Source: Bifidobacterium simiarum (GTDB lineage: Bacteria; Actinomycetota; Actinomycetes; Actinomycetales; Bifidobacteriaceae). Taken from it: DNA of 64,000 bases. Within the stretch, counting starts at the first letter, position 1. Every line of letters begins with the position of its first letter. Shown here in pieces: positions 18,848-27,805 of this stretch. The stretch covers positions 1 through 64,000 of the forward strand of contig NZ_PEBK01000004.1 in the NCBI RefSeq assembly GCF_002802905.1, read 5' to 3'. A program made the translations under genes and the position numbers. The notes below the pieces were generated by a model. That model had not been told where the DNA came from. It ran no database searches and worked only from the letters and a program-made list of their open reading frames with translations.

Positions 18848-20380
18848 ATGAAGATGAGGAAACTGTTCGCCGGTCTCGCCGCCGCGGCCACGCTGCTCGG
18901 CGGCATGGCCCTCGGCGCCGGCACCGCCAATGCGGCCGAGACCATCACGCTGAACGCCGGCACACACGGCGTGGTCCAGGGCCACACGTTCAAGGTCGTG
19001 GAACTGGCCAAGTACCTCGGCACCAACAGCGCCGAAGTGCAGACCACCGCCGACCGCGACACCGTGGTCCAGGCCATCAAGACCGCCACCGGCAAGGACG
19101 TTCCGGCCAACACCGATCCGCTGGTCTGGGCCCAGTCCGGCGATCTGAACGGCACCGGCAATCCGCTGTTCGGCGATAACTCCGCATTCCCGTGGGGCAG
19201 TAACGCCGCCTCCCGCGCCTTCGCCGACGCGCTGGTCAACTACGCCGAGACCAACGGCACCGAGGCGACCGCCGATGCCGAGCCGTACGAGCTGTCCGTG
19301 CCGGAAGCCGGCCTGTACCTGATCGTCGACACCACCGCCGATGCCACCGGTACGCAGAAGTCCCTGCCGATCATCGTGGGCACCGCCAACACCGCGCTGA
19401 AGATGACCGGCGAGATCGACGTGAAGAACCAGAAGACCAACGTGCCGCCGACCAAGACCGTGACCGGCGACACCAACGGCACCGTGACCGTGGGCGACAC
19501 CCTGCACTACGCGATCGAAGGCGAAGTGCCCTCCACCACCGGTCTGGCCGACGACTACACCTACGTGTTCAAGGACTACGCCTCCGCCGGCCTGTCCATC
19601 AACACCGCCAAGACCAACATCAAGGTGTACGCCGGCGACAACGCGAACACCCTGCTGGCCGACACCGAGTACACCGTCGACCCGGCCGATCAGACCGTGA
19701 CCGGCAACGGCACCGACGCCACTTTCACCGTGACCCTGACCAAGGACGCCCTCGACAAGCTGCAGGGCGTGGCCGGCCAGAAGCTGACCGTGAAGTACGA
19801 CGCCACCGTGACCGACGACGCCAAGACCAACCCGGTGACCAACTCCGCCGAGGTCGTCAACGGCGGCAACTCCTCCGGCAAGGGCACTCCGGTGACCCTG
19901 TACAGCAACAAGTTCGAGTTCACCAAGCAGTGGGCCGACGGCTCGACCACCGGTCTGGAGAAGGCCGTGTTCTCCCTGACCGACGCCAACGGCAAGACCA
20001 TCACCGCCAGCCCTGACGCCAACGGCAAGGTCTCCTTCGCTGGTCTGGAGAACGGCACCTACGAGGTGTCCGAGACCACCGTGGCCGAAGGCGCGCAGAA
20101 CGTGACCGGCAAGTTCACCGTCACCCTGACCTACAACGAGCAGACCAAGACCACGGACGTGCAGTTCGCCGACACCCCGACCTCCGATCCGTACGATCTG
20201 GTGAAGTTCGGCGCGAACAACACCACCGCCACCGTGACCAACGTGAAGTCGATCACGCAGCTGCCGCTGACCGGTGCCGCAGGCATCGCGATGTTCCTCG
20301 TGCTGGCCGCCGTGCTCGGCGGTGCGGGCGCCGCGGTGTACGCCAAGTCCCGTCGCACGAGCGCCGCACTGCGCGCGTGA
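18848..20380 (+). CDS. Major pilin, LPXTG fimbrial subunit (FimA-like)
   Basis: A 510-residue shaft pilin. The signal peptide (KMRKLFAGLAAAATLLGGMA, cleavage near ANA-AET) is followed by a SpaA/FimA-type N-terminal domain, the isopeptide-forming fimbrial domain (GDTLHYAIEGEVPSTTG...YVFKDYASAGLSI), and a Cna-B domain with the E-box-like GTYEVSETTV. It ends in LPLTG, a hydrophobic stretch and KSRRTS, so it is a sortase substrate. It starts at the ATG at 18848 behind AAAGGAGAG; an upstream extension to 18764 is not needed. The gene before it encodes the phase-variable partner. A G10 run lies 8 bases after its stop. Confidence 0.92.
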   Translation: MKMRKLFAGLAAAATLLGGMALGAGTANAAETITLNAGTHGVVQGHTFKVVELAKYLGTNSAEVQTTADRDTVVQAIKTATGKDVPANTDPLVWAQSGDLNGTGNPLFGDNSAFPWGSNAASRAFADALVNYAETNGTEATADAEPYELSVPEAGLYLIVDTTADATGTQKSLPIIVGTANTALKMTGEIDVKNQKTNVPPTKTVTGDTNGTVTVGDTLHYAIEGEVPSTTGLADDYTYVFKDYASAGLSINTAKTNIKVYAGDNANTLLADTEYTVDPADQTVTGNGTDATFTVTLTKDALDKLQGVAGQKLTVKYDATVTDDAKTNPVTNSAEVVNGGNSSGKGTPVTLYSNKFEFTKQWADGSTTGLEKAVFSLTDANGKTITASPDANGKVSFAGLENGTYEVSETTVAEGAQNVTGKFTVTLTYNEQTKTTDVQFADTPTSDPYDLVKFGANNTTATVTNVKSITQLPLTGAAGIAMFLVLAAVLGGAGAAVYAKSRRTSAALRA

Positions 20381-20388
20381 ACGTGACT

Positions 20389-20398
20389 GGGGGGGGGG
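20389..20398. repeat. G10 homopolymer after the major pilin gene
   Basis: Ten Gs, 8 bases beyond the stop codon at 20380 and outside any recognised coding frame. Confidence 0.75.
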
Positions 20399-20413
20399 AC
20401 GCCCCCTCTTTTC

Positions 20414-20526
20414 CTTCCCCTTGAGGGGAAGGTGGACGGCGAAAGCAGGACGGATGAGGTGGAGAGATCACGCATCGTCCCCACCTCATCAGTCAGCTGC
20501 ACTGACAGCTTCCCCTCAAGGGGAAG
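20414..20526. repeat. Gut-type interspersed repeat, family A, complete copy
   Basis: CTTCCCCTTGAGGGGAAG and CTTCCCCTCAAGGGGAAG hairpins bound inverted GATGAGGTGG / CCACCTCATC segments and CAGTCAGCTGCACTGACAG. It fills most of the gap between the major pilin and the HTH gene. Confidence 0.85.
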
Positions 20527-20663
20527 CCGGGGAGCGTCGGCCGTCGTTTATCTCAATATCTGACCGGCCATGTGGGTTTTCCGCGTGGCCGGTTTCGTAC
20601 ATCAATCGCAATCAATCGCAATGAGGTCTATCGATCCGTGGGTATGGATCGGGGGTGGGGAAT

Positions 20664-21266
20664 ATGGTTCATCGGGCTGAGCCGTTCACGGCTGAGGAAC
20701 TCTCTTACCTGAGTTCGCTTCCGGCCGTGGAAAGCGTGCGCAGCGGTCGCATCCGGTATTCGTCCGTATTTAAGCGTGAATGCATGCGGCGGTATCTTGC
20801 GGGGGAGTCTCCCGCCCGCATCTTTTCGGAGGCCGGTCTGCCGTCGTCGCTGATCGGCTATAAGCGCATCGAACGTGCGATCTCACGATGGCGTCAGATC
20901 GCCAGCGATGCGGGGATCAACAGTCCTTCGGATGGCGAGCGGCTCAGTGACGGGCAGTGGGAGGAGATGTTCCGCCGCAGGGAGGAAGCCGCGATGATCT
21001 TCCGCTATGGTCCTCGCGCCCGTGCCGTCGGTCGTGCCGGTGATCACGATCGTGACGGGGACGGGCGTCATGACGGGGACGGATCCCCTGACGGGCTCCT
21101 TGATGGGTCCTTTGATGGGTCCGAGGCGTCTTCGTCGCTGCGGTCGGCGGAGATCGCCGATACGCTGATCGTCCAGCAGGCGCATTACATCGCCGATCTC
21201 GAAGCCCGGATTCGGTCGTTGGAGGCGCAGGTCGCCGAACTCAAGGAGCAGCTCGCCGCCCAGTAA
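20664..21266 (+). CDS. HTH-domain protein with Asp/Gly-rich linker and coiled-coil tail
   Basis: A 200-residue protein. Residues about 30-80 (SSVFKRECMRRYLAGESPA, then SRWRQIASDAG) resemble the IS3 OrfA-like helix-turn-helix of small gut-bacterial HTH proteins. A low-complexity Asp/Gly linker (about 115-148) follows, then a C-terminal coiled coil (IADLEARIRSLEAQVAELKE). No transposase partner or terminal inverted repeat was seen, so it is more likely a regulator or accessory DNA-binding protein than an active transposon gene. The ATG at 20664 with GGGGG 8 bases upstream is chosen; a GTG at 20655 is possible. Relation to the pilus locus is unknown. Confidence 0.65.
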   Translation: MVHRAEPFTAEELSYLSSLPAVESVRSGRIRYSSVFKRECMRRYLAGESPARIFSEAGLPSSLIGYKRIERAISRWRQIASDAGINSPSDGERLSDGQWEEMFRRREEAAMIFRYGPRARAVGRAGDHDRDGDGRHDGDGSPDGLLDGSFDGSEASSSLRSAEIADTLIVQQAHYIADLEARIRSLEAQVAELKEQLAAQ

Positions 21267-21397
21267 CCCTCACGAGGGCCGGGCTTTACGCGGGCTGAAC
21301 CTCACGCGGGACGCCCGGCCCATGTGAGGTGCGCTGCCGGGAGGGCGTCGTCGTGTCGTCGTGTCGTCGGGAGTTGTCGGTCTCGGACCGGTATCGG

Positions 21398-22267
21398 CTA
21401 TCCGCGGACGATGTGGAGCATACGGACGTCGCTTGGGGACATACCGTATCGTCTGCGGAACGTCGTGGCGAAATAGCTGGGATTGGGATATCCCACCATC
21501 TCCCCGACCCGCTGCACCTGCAGATCGGTGTTCGCCAGCGCCTTGTAGGCTCGTTCCATGCGGTAGGCGATCAGATACTCGTTCGGCGTCATGTTCATCG
21601 CCGACTTGAACGAGCGGATGATGTAGCTGGAATGCAGGTGAAACACCTGCGAAAGTTTTCGCGACGTGATGCTTTCGTTGAAATGATCGTCCAGATACCT
21701 TCGAACCTGCCGGGCCAGCCGAAACGGGGCCGTCTCCTCCTCGCCGACGATCTGGATCATCTGAAGGACGTCGAGGAACAGCTGCTGCGTGGGCCAGAAG
21801 TTGTTCTGCATCTGGCTCGTGCTCATGGCGAACAGCCGGTCGAACAACGTGTGGAGGGTCTTCGGATCCTCGATCCGATGCTGCCGGAGCAGGTACAGCG
21901 TGGGCTGCGGGGTGTGGTAGTGCAGGATCGGCACTTCCACCGTCGAGCGCATCGGCGTGGGCTGCGGGCCGGCCTCCCATTCGCTGGTCACCGCGAAATG
22001 CAGCCAGTAGTATTCGGTGGTTTCGGCGGTGGCCTTCCAGGAATAGTGATGATGGTTCGGCAGCAGGATCACGCTTTCGCCGGGGGAGACCGTCATATTG
22101 CGGCCGTCCTCGCTGATGAACAGCTGGCCACAGGTCACCACGATCAGGATGAAATACGGCAGGTTGTTGCGATCGGGATGGCGGTCGCCCGGCTCGAAGG
22201 TGACGTAGTCGCCCTCGATGAAGGTCGGCGACGGAATGCAGGATATCGAGATGAATTCGCTGTTCAT
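21398..22267 (-). CDS. AraC-family transcriptional regulator
   Basis: A 289-residue regulator with an N-terminal cupin-like sugar-binding domain (VSPGESVILLPNHHHYSW, about 55-75) and a C-terminal AraC double helix-turn-helix (ITSRKLSQVFHLHSSYIIRSF, then VGEMVGYPNPSYFATTFRRR). It starts at 22267 behind AAGGAG; the frame is open further upstream without homology. It is divergent from the GPH symporter and GH127 genes and is probably their activator in response to an arabinose-containing oligosaccharide (inference from context). Confidence 0.88.
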   Translation of the reverse strand: MNSEFISISCIPSPTFIEGDYVTFEPGDRHPDRNNLPYFILIVVTCGQLFISEDGRNMTVSPGESVILLPNHHHYSWKATAETTEYYWLHFAVTSEWEAGPQPTPMRSTVEVPILHYHTPQPTLYLLRQHRIEDPKTLHTLFDRLFAMSTSQMQNNFWPTQQLFLDVLQMIQIVGEEETAPFRLARQVRRYLDDHFNESITSRKLSQVFHLHSSYIIRSFKSAMNMTPNEYLIAYRMERAYKALANTDLQVQRVGEMVGYPNPSYFATTFRRRYGMSPSDVRMLHIVRG

Positions 22268-22460
22268 GCATGCTCCTTCGACTGGCTGGTACTGTCGTTG
22301 CGCTTTTCGTCGTTGCGCACGCGGTTGCTCACCTGTGCGGCAACGATCCGGTGATTCGGTGCCGTATGATTGCGCATGCGCGGTCCGTTTCCGGGCTGAT
22401 TTCCGGCGCTTGGCAGTGTCAGATACCAACAGCTTCTGCCATGATAGCAAAAGAAAAAAG

Positions 22461-22480
22461 CTTTTCGCAAACGCGAAAAG
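22461..22480. promoter_or_regulatory. Palindromic LacI-type operator before the symporter gene
   Basis: CTTTTCGC-AAAC-GCGAAAAG, two perfect 8-base arms, centred 58 bases before the symporter ATG. The LacI-family gene at 26753 is the nearest candidate ligand; AraC sites are usually direct repeats. Confidence 0.6.
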
Positions 22481-22528
22481 ACTTTACTATTGTTGGCGTC
22501 AACAGTTCGCAATGAAAGCGAGAAAGCC

Positions 22529-23935
22529 ATGAGCAGCAACGTAAGCTCCTCTGTGAAACTTTCGGTAAGGGAGAAAATCGCCTACTCCTTCACCGATATG
22601 GCAGGTAACCTGCTGTACGTCACCATTTCCTCGTACATCATGTACTTCTACACCAACGTGTTCCACATCCCGGCCGCAGGCGCCCTGGGTGCGGGCACGA
22701 TCCTGCTGGTGGCACGCTTCGCCGACGCCATCTCGGCAGTCGTGTGGGGTTCCATCGTCGACCACACCAACACCAAGTGGGGACAGAGCCGCCCGTGGTT
22801 CCTGTGGCGGTGCGTGCCGTTCGCCGTCACCGTGTTCATCGCCTTCACCGCGCCGAGCCTGCCGGACGGCGCCCCGAAGTTCTGGTACGCGCTGATCACG
22901 TACATCCTCGCCGCCGGCGCCGTGTACACCGGCATCCAGACCCCGATCACCGCCATCCTGCCGAACCTCACCGACGACCCGACCGAGCGCAACAACGCCA
23001 ACTCCTTCCGCATGGCCGGCGGTCAGATCGGCTCCTTCATCACCTCCTCCTTCACCATCCCGCTGGTCGGTTTCTTCGGCGTGAAGTTCGGCGGCGGCGA
23101 CAAGACCGGCTTCATGATCGTCACCGCGATCTGGGGCATCATCGCCATCATCCTGCTGCTGTTCTCCTTCAAGAACCTCACCGAGCACAACTACCGTCCC
23201 GAACTCAACAAGCCGATCCCGCTGAAGGACTCCCTCAAGGCCGCCAAGGGCAACTGGCCGTGGATCATCCTCGTCGTCGCCTTCGTGATCTACTGGGTCG
23301 CCCAGTCCACCCGAAACGGCGTCTCCACCTACTACGCCGAGTACGTCCTCAACAACCGCGACCTCGTCTCCATCTTCAACGGCGTGCAGGTCCTCGGCCT
23401 GCTCGGCACCATCGCCATGCCGATCCTCGCCAACAAGCTGAAGAACAAGACCCTCACCATGCAGATCGGTCTGATCATCGGCGGCCTCGGCCAGGCCCTG
23501 ATGCCGCTCGCCGGTCACAACGTGCCGCTGCTGGTTACCTTCTGGACCATCGGCGTGTTCGGCGCCGCCATCGCCATCGGCATGCCGTTCGGCATGCTCG
23601 CCGACACCGTCGACTACGGCGAGTGGAAGACCGGCATCCACGCCGCAGGCTTCCTCACCGCCGTCGGCTCCGCCTTCTGCATTCAGGTCGGCTCCGGCTT
23701 CGGCGCCTTCCTGCCGCTGGAGATCATGGGCGCCGCCGGATACGACGCCAACCTGCAGCAGCAGTCCGCCGGTGCGCAGAGCGCCATCAGCTTCTGCTTC
23801 ATCTGGCTGCCCGTCATCGTGTACATCGTCGTCGGCGTGATCATGTGCTTCTACCGCAAGTTCGAGAAGATGGAGCCGCAGATCAAGGCCGAGCTCGCCG
23901 AGCGCCACGCCAAGGCCGCCGCCGAAGCCGAGTGA
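22529..23935 (+). CDS. GPH-family sugar:cation symporter
   Basis: A 468-residue MFS-type carrier of the glycoside-pentoside-hexuronide family, with about 12 membrane helices. The N-terminal KIAYSFTDMAGNLLYVTISSY, and IVDHTNTKWGQSRPWFLW after helix 2, are GPH hallmarks (the acidic residue in the first helix and the D-x-T-x-xx-G-xx-RP loop). It probably imports a beta-arabinofuranoside or similar oligosaccharide for the GH127 enzyme encoded 280 bases downstream. The start is the ATG at 22529; the ribosome binding site is weak. Strong codon bias suggests high expression when induced. Confidence 0.9.
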   Translation: MSSNVSSSVKLSVREKIAYSFTDMAGNLLYVTISSYIMYFYTNVFHIPAAGALGAGTILLVARFADAISAVVWGSIVDHTNTKWGQSRPWFLWRCVPFAVTVFIAFTAPSLPDGAPKFWYALITYILAAGAVYTGIQTPITAILPNLTDDPTERNNANSFRMAGGQIGSFITSSFTIPLVGFFGVKFGGGDKTGFMIVTAIWGIIAIILLLFSFKNLTEHNYRPELNKPIPLKDSLKAAKGNWPWIILVVAFVIYWVAQSTRNGVSTYYAEYVLNNRDLVSIFNGVQVLGLLGTIAMPILANKLKNKTLTMQIGLIIGGLGQALMPLAGHNVPLLVTFWTIGVFGAAIAIGMPFGMLADTVDYGEWKTGIHAAGFLTAVGSAFCIQVGSGFGAFLPLEIMGAAGYDANLQQQSAGAQSAISFCFIWLPVIVYIVVGVIMCFYRKFEKMEPQIKAELAERHAKAAAEAE

Positions 23936-23980
23936 TCGCGCTCGTGACGGCATAGGCCACTGAACCGGCAACGGCACTTC

Positions 23981-24108
23981 GTCGGCGGGCCGTCCTCCCA
24001 AGGGCCCGCCGACGGAACCTCCCGGCCTCGGGGCCATCCGTCCTCACCATGCTTTCCCTCCCTTCCTTCACCACGGCGTCGGCCTCCCCTCACGGGGGAG
24101 CCGACGCC
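23981..24108 (+). terminator. Two hairpins between symporter and GH127 genes
   Basis: GTCGGCGGGCC/GGCCCGCCGAC (23981-24013) and GGCGTCGGC/GCCGACGCC (24075-24108) are strong stems without T-runs. They may lower or stabilise the downstream message rather than end it. Confidence 0.5.
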
Positions 24109-24215
24109 GATCACCTATCCTCCTTCCCATTCGTTTCCGACAATCCAACGCCATTCCCTTCGTCGTCGTCCGGCAACGCAGGCCGGCCGCTCCGAAGGCC
24201 ATAGAAAGGAACATC

Positions 24216-26174
24216 ATGGCCTACAGTGCTCCCAAGGTCGAGGTCACCTCCGCCTTCTGGAAGAACTACCGCGACCTCGTCGCCACCAAGGTCCTGCCCT
24301 ACCAGTGGCAGGTCATCACCAATCAGATCGAAGTCGACCTCCCGCTCGACCCGGGCGGCAACCCCACCACCGGCGACACCCTCAGCTACGCCGTCGAAAA
24401 CCTGAAGATCGCCGCCGACCAGGCCGAAGGCAAGTTCCACGGCATGCCCTTCCAGGACTCCGACGTCTACAAGTGGCTCGAATCCGCCGCCTACGCGCTG
24501 CAGGACCACGACGACGCCGACCTCAAAGAGATCGCCGACGGCGTCGTCGACCTCATCGCCGCCGCCCAGCAGCCCGACGGCTACATCGACACCTTCTTCC
24601 AGATCAAATGGCCCGACCGCAAGTTCGCCCGCATCCAGCAGTCCCACGAGCTGTACACCATGGGCCATTACATCGAAGCCGGCGTGGCCTACTACGAAGC
24701 CACCGGCAACGAAAAGGCCCTCGACGTGGCCAAGAAGATCGCCGCCTGCATCGCCGCACACTTCGGCGACGAAGCCGGCAAGGTGCACGGCGCCGACGGC
24801 CACCCCGAAATCGAGCTCGCGCTCGCCCGCCTCGCCGAAGTCACCGGCGACAGCCAGTACGCCGAACTTGGCCGCTGGTTCCTCCACGTCCGCGGCAAGG
24901 ACCCGGACTTCTACGACAAGCAGAACAAGGCCGACGGCTGGGACCGCGACTTCTTCGAGCAGATCAAGTACCTGCCCCGCACCTACTACCAGGCCGCCGA
25001 ACCCGTCACCAAGCAGCAGAACGCCGAAGGCCACGCCGTGCGCGTGATGTACCTGTGCACCGGCATGGCGCACATCGCCCGCCTCACCGGTGACGACAGC
25101 CTGCTTCAGGCCTGCCACACCTTCTGGAACAGCGTCGTGCACAAGCGCATGTTCGTCACCGGACAGATCGGCACCACCAAGGAAGGCGAATCCTTCACCT
25201 ACGACTACGATCTGCCCAACGACGCCGAATACGGCGAAACCTGCGCCTCCGTCGGCATGAGCTTCTTCGCCCGCCGCATGCTCGAACTCGAGCCCAAGGG
25301 CGAATACGGCGACGTGCTCGAAAAGGAACTGTTCAACGGCACCATCGCCGGCATGGCCCTCGACGGACGCCACTTCTACTACGTCAACCCGCTCGAAGTG
25401 GACCCGCGCAAACTCAAGGGCAACCCCGACTTCCGCCACGTCCTCGCCGAGCGCGCCGGCTGGTTCGCCTGCGCCTGCTGCCCGGCCAACCTCTCCCGCC
25501 TCATCGCCTCCGTGGACCGCTACATCTACGCCGTGCAGGACGACGGCACCATCCTCTCCGACCAGTTCATCGCCAACAAGGCGTCCTTCGACGGCGGCAT
25601 CGTGATCGAACAGCGCAGCAACTTCCCCTGGGAAGGCCACGTCGAATTCACCATCAGCAACCCCGAAGCGAGCGAATTCCGCTTCGGCATCCGCATCCCC
25701 GCATGGTCGAAGAGCGCGTTCACGATCTCGGTCAACGGCGAAGAAACCGCGGTCGAGCCCGAAGACGGATTCGTGTACCTCCAGATCGCCGGCGAGAAAA
25801 CCGACATCGCCCTCGACCTCGACATGAGCGTCAAGGAACTGCGCGCCAACAACCGCGTGGCCGAAGACGCCGGCCGCGTGGCCGTCACCCGCGGACCGCT
25901 CGTCTACACCGCCGAATCCGCCGACAACGCCGGCGACCTGTGGCTGTACTCCATCAAGCCCGGCTCCGGCACCTACGAGTTCAAGCCCGAACTCCTCGGC
26001 GGCGTCGGCACCATCACCGAACAGGGCGTGCGCGAAGTGCCGGACGAGTCCGACGACCTCTACCTGCCCGCCGGAACCGAGACGACCGAAGCGGCGTCCG
26101 TGACCTTTATCCCCTACTACGCATGGGCGAATAGGGGCGAGGGGCAGATGCGCGTATGGCAGAGGACCGTCTGA
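24216..26174 (+). CDS. hypBA1: Beta-L-arabinofuranosidase, GH127 (HypBA1-like)
   Basis: A 652-residue cytosolic enzyme that releases L-arabinose from beta-1,2-linked arabinofuranose disaccharides, as HypBA1 of B. longum does. The (alpha/alpha)6 barrel is present, and the zinc/thiolate site is intact: Glu341 and Cys343 in YGETCASVG, and Cys421-Cys422 in FACACCPAN, with Glu325 as candidate acid/base. These lie 3-4 residues beyond the B. longum positions (322, 338, 340, 417, 418). A C-terminal beta-sandwich follows. It starts at the ATG at 24216 behind AGAAAGGA. It follows the symporter gene and probably belongs to the same regulon. No secretion signal, so the substrate must be imported. Confidence 0.93.
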   Translation: MAYSAPKVEVTSAFWKNYRDLVATKVLPYQWQVITNQIEVDLPLDPGGNPTTGDTLSYAVENLKIAADQAEGKFHGMPFQDSDVYKWLESAAYALQDHDDADLKEIADGVVDLIAAAQQPDGYIDTFFQIKWPDRKFARIQQSHELYTMGHYIEAGVAYYEATGNEKALDVAKKIAACIAAHFGDEAGKVHGADGHPEIELALARLAEVTGDSQYAELGRWFLHVRGKDPDFYDKQNKADGWDRDFFEQIKYLPRTYYQAAEPVTKQQNAEGHAVRVMYLCTGMAHIARLTGDDSLLQACHTFWNSVVHKRMFVTGQIGTTKEGESFTYDYDLPNDAEYGETCASVGMSFFARRMLELEPKGEYGDVLEKELFNGTIAGMALDGRHFYYVNPLEVDPRKLKGNPDFRHVLAERAGWFACACCPANLSRLIASVDRYIYAVQDDGTILSDQFIANKASFDGGIVIEQRSNFPWEGHVEFTISNPEASEFRFGIRIPAWSKSAFTISVNGEETAVEPEDGFVYLQIAGEKTDIALDLDMSVKELRANNRVAEDAGRVAVTRGPLVYTAESADNAGDLWLYSIKPGSGTYEFKPELLGGVGTITEQGVREVPDESDDLYLPAGTETTEAASVTFIPYYAWANRGEGQMRVWQRTV

Positions 26175-26191
26175 GTTTCGCCTGTGGGGTC

Positions 26192-26288
26192 GATGGAGAT
26201 AGGTGTTGCTCGACACACTCAAGGCCGTTCGGCCCCGCGGCCGGCGAGCCGGCCGCTAGCTTACGGTCGAGCAACACCTATCTCCATC
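26192..26288. repeat. Long-hairpin repeat, family C, copy 4 (inverted)
   Basis: The 22-base arms at 26192-26213 and 26267-26288 are perfectly complementary. The core holds CACTCAAGGCCGTTCGGCC and GCTAGCTTACGGTCG. It starts 17 bases after the GH127 stop. Downstream to about 26405 two direct copies of CTCAGTGCCGGGTTGGAGCG and a partial core continue the repeat field. Confidence 0.85.
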
Positions 26289-26419
26289 TCCCGGCTTGCT
26301 CAGTGCCGGGTTGGAGCGAAGCGGCCGTTCGGCCAGGCTTACGGTCGGACACCATATATCCCAGTCTCCGACCCGGTGACTCAGTGCCGGGTTGGAGCGA
26401 GGCTTGACGGGTGTGGGCT

Positions 26420-26620
26420 TCCCCTTGGGTTGAGCCCGTAAAGAAAATGCCGGCGGCATTTTTAGGATTCAGGCGAGCCGGCAAGCGAGCGGATAATGCG
26501 CGGCCGAGGGCCGTCCGCTCTTGCGGTTGAAGCTGTCGGCGGAGCCGACTGATGAGGGCATGCAAACGAAGCCTCATTCACTACCTCATCCGACCGATTT
26601 CGTCGCCCACCTTCACTCGC
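26420..26620. repeat. Fragmented family A repeats
   Basis: GGCTTCCCCTTGGG, GAAGCTGTCGGCGGAGCCG, ACTGATGAGG and CTACCTCATCCGACC are pieces of family A in an order that suggests an old, decayed copy. No gene is seen from 26175 to 26752. Confidence 0.55.
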
Positions 26621-26641
26621 CAGAAAAGACAAGTATGAATC

Positions 26642-26677
26642 CAGTCCCCCGCCAGACGAACGTCTGATGGGGGACTG
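26642..26677 (-). terminator. Hairpin downstream of the LacI-family gene
   Basis: CAGTCCCCC pairs with GGGGGACTG, with an inner AGACG/CGTCT stem. On the minus strand it follows the regulator stop, with a T-rich stretch after it. Confidence 0.5.
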
Positions 26678-26690
26678 CTTGGTGACAGTG

Positions 26691-26734
26691 CGCCCCCGCC
26701 GGCGGGGGCTCCCGCGAAGCGGGTGGGGGTGGTT
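26691..26734. repeat. Gut-type interspersed repeat, family B, copy 2
   Basis: CGCCCCCGCCGGCGGGGGC, a CCCGCGAAGCGGG hairpin and GTGGGGGTGGTT, nearly the copy at 18671. It lies directly after the LacI-family stop codon. Confidence 0.8.
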
Positions 26735-26752
26735 AAACAGAAATCCCCGGGC

Positions 26753-27805
26753 CTAGTTCGGGAGGGTGGAGTCGCGCTGGACCAGACGGCAGGAGACGTA
26801 TTCGGTGCCGTGATGGGGTTTGCCGTTGATCGCGTCGAGCAGGGCGCGGGCGGCGACATGGCCGATCTCCTCAGTGCAGTTGTCGATGCTGGTCAGCGGC
26901 GGATCGGCATCCGGCGCGAGCAGCGATCGATTATCGTGGCCGATCACCGCCACCTGGCCGGGGATGTCGATGCCGCGGTCGTGCAGTACGCTCATGCATC
27001 CGCGCGCGATTTCGTCGCTCTGGCACACCACCGCGTCGAAATCCACGTTCTGATCAAGCAGCAGACGGGTGGCCGCGCGCCCCCAGGATTCCGACCATTG
27101 CGAAAACCGTACCGGTCCCGCCGGTTCCAGATTCGCCTCATGCAACGCCCGCATGGCTCCCTGCAGACGGTCCTGCGAGGCCTTGGGGGATCCGAGCCGC
27201 AGATTGTGCGCGCCCGCCGTCGTGTCACTGCCGCCGATGATGGCGATCTTCCGTTTGCCGCAGGAAATCAGATGGTTCACCGCCATCGCGCCCGCTTCGA
27301 CGTTGTCGCACGCGATCGAACAGTCATTGGGATCTGCCGAGGGCGCATAGGCGTACACCACCGGCACATGGTCCGGGGTGTCGAGATGCGGTCGGGGCGT
27401 GGTCTCGTCGCCCACGATCAGCAGGCCGTCCACATTGCGCGACAGCAGAAACGACAGATGATTGCGCTCCAGCAGCGCGTCGCCGCGCGCATTGCACAGC
27501 AGCACGGTGTTGGACGTGACGCCGAGTTCGTCCTCCGCGCCCAGCAGGATCGGCGTGCAGAAGCGGCCCGTGAGATCGGAGGTGATCACGCCGATGGAGT
27601 TCGTGTGGCCGGAGATCAGCGAACGGGCTTGGGCATTGGGAATGTATGAGAGCTGTTCGGCGGCTTCGTGCACGCGCTTGCGGGTGGCGTCGCTGACGTG
27701 CGGCTGATTATTCAGCGCCTTGGACGCGGTGGCAAGGGACACCCCGGCCTGTGCCGCTACCTCGGCCAGCGTGGCTTTCTTCGCTCCATGGGTTACTGCT
27801 GCCAT
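26753..27805 (-). CDS. LacI-family transcriptional regulator
   Basis: A 350-residue repressor. The N-terminal HTH (TLAEVAAQAGVSLATASKAL) and hinge helix (IPNAQARSL) precede a periplasmic-binding-protein-like domain with DNVEAGAMAVNHLISCGKRKIAIIGG and GHDNRSLLAPDADPPLTSI. Located after the AraC-symporter-GH127 genes and facing them, it may bind the CTTTTCGC palindrome at 22461. The effector is unknown; a pentose or arabinoside is likely from context. The upstream gap 27806-28097 holds TACGTTTTCGCAAT, a weak half-match to the same palindrome, and nothing else recognised. Confidence 0.88.
   Translation of the reverse strand: MAAVTHGAKKATLAEVAAQAGVSLATASKALNNQPHVSDATRKRVHEAAEQLSYIPNAQARSLISGHTNSIGVITSDLTGRFCTPILLGAEDELGVTSNTVLLCNARGDALLERNHLSFLLSRNVDGLLIVGDETTPRPHLDTPDHVPVVYAYAPSADPNDCSIACDNVEAGAMAVNHLISCGKRKIAIIGGSDTTAGAHNLRLGSPKASQDRLQGAMRALHEANLEPAGPVRFSQWSESWGRAATRLLLDQNVDFDAVVCQSDEIARGCMSVLHDRGIDIPGQVAVIGHDNRSLLAPDADPPLTSIDNCTEEIGHVAARALLDAINGKPHHGTEYVSCRLVQRDSTLPN

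Noticed and set aside
20664-21266. IS3-family transposase OrfA
   Set aside because: The HTH is similar, but no OrfB, terminal inverted repeats or target duplications are seen.
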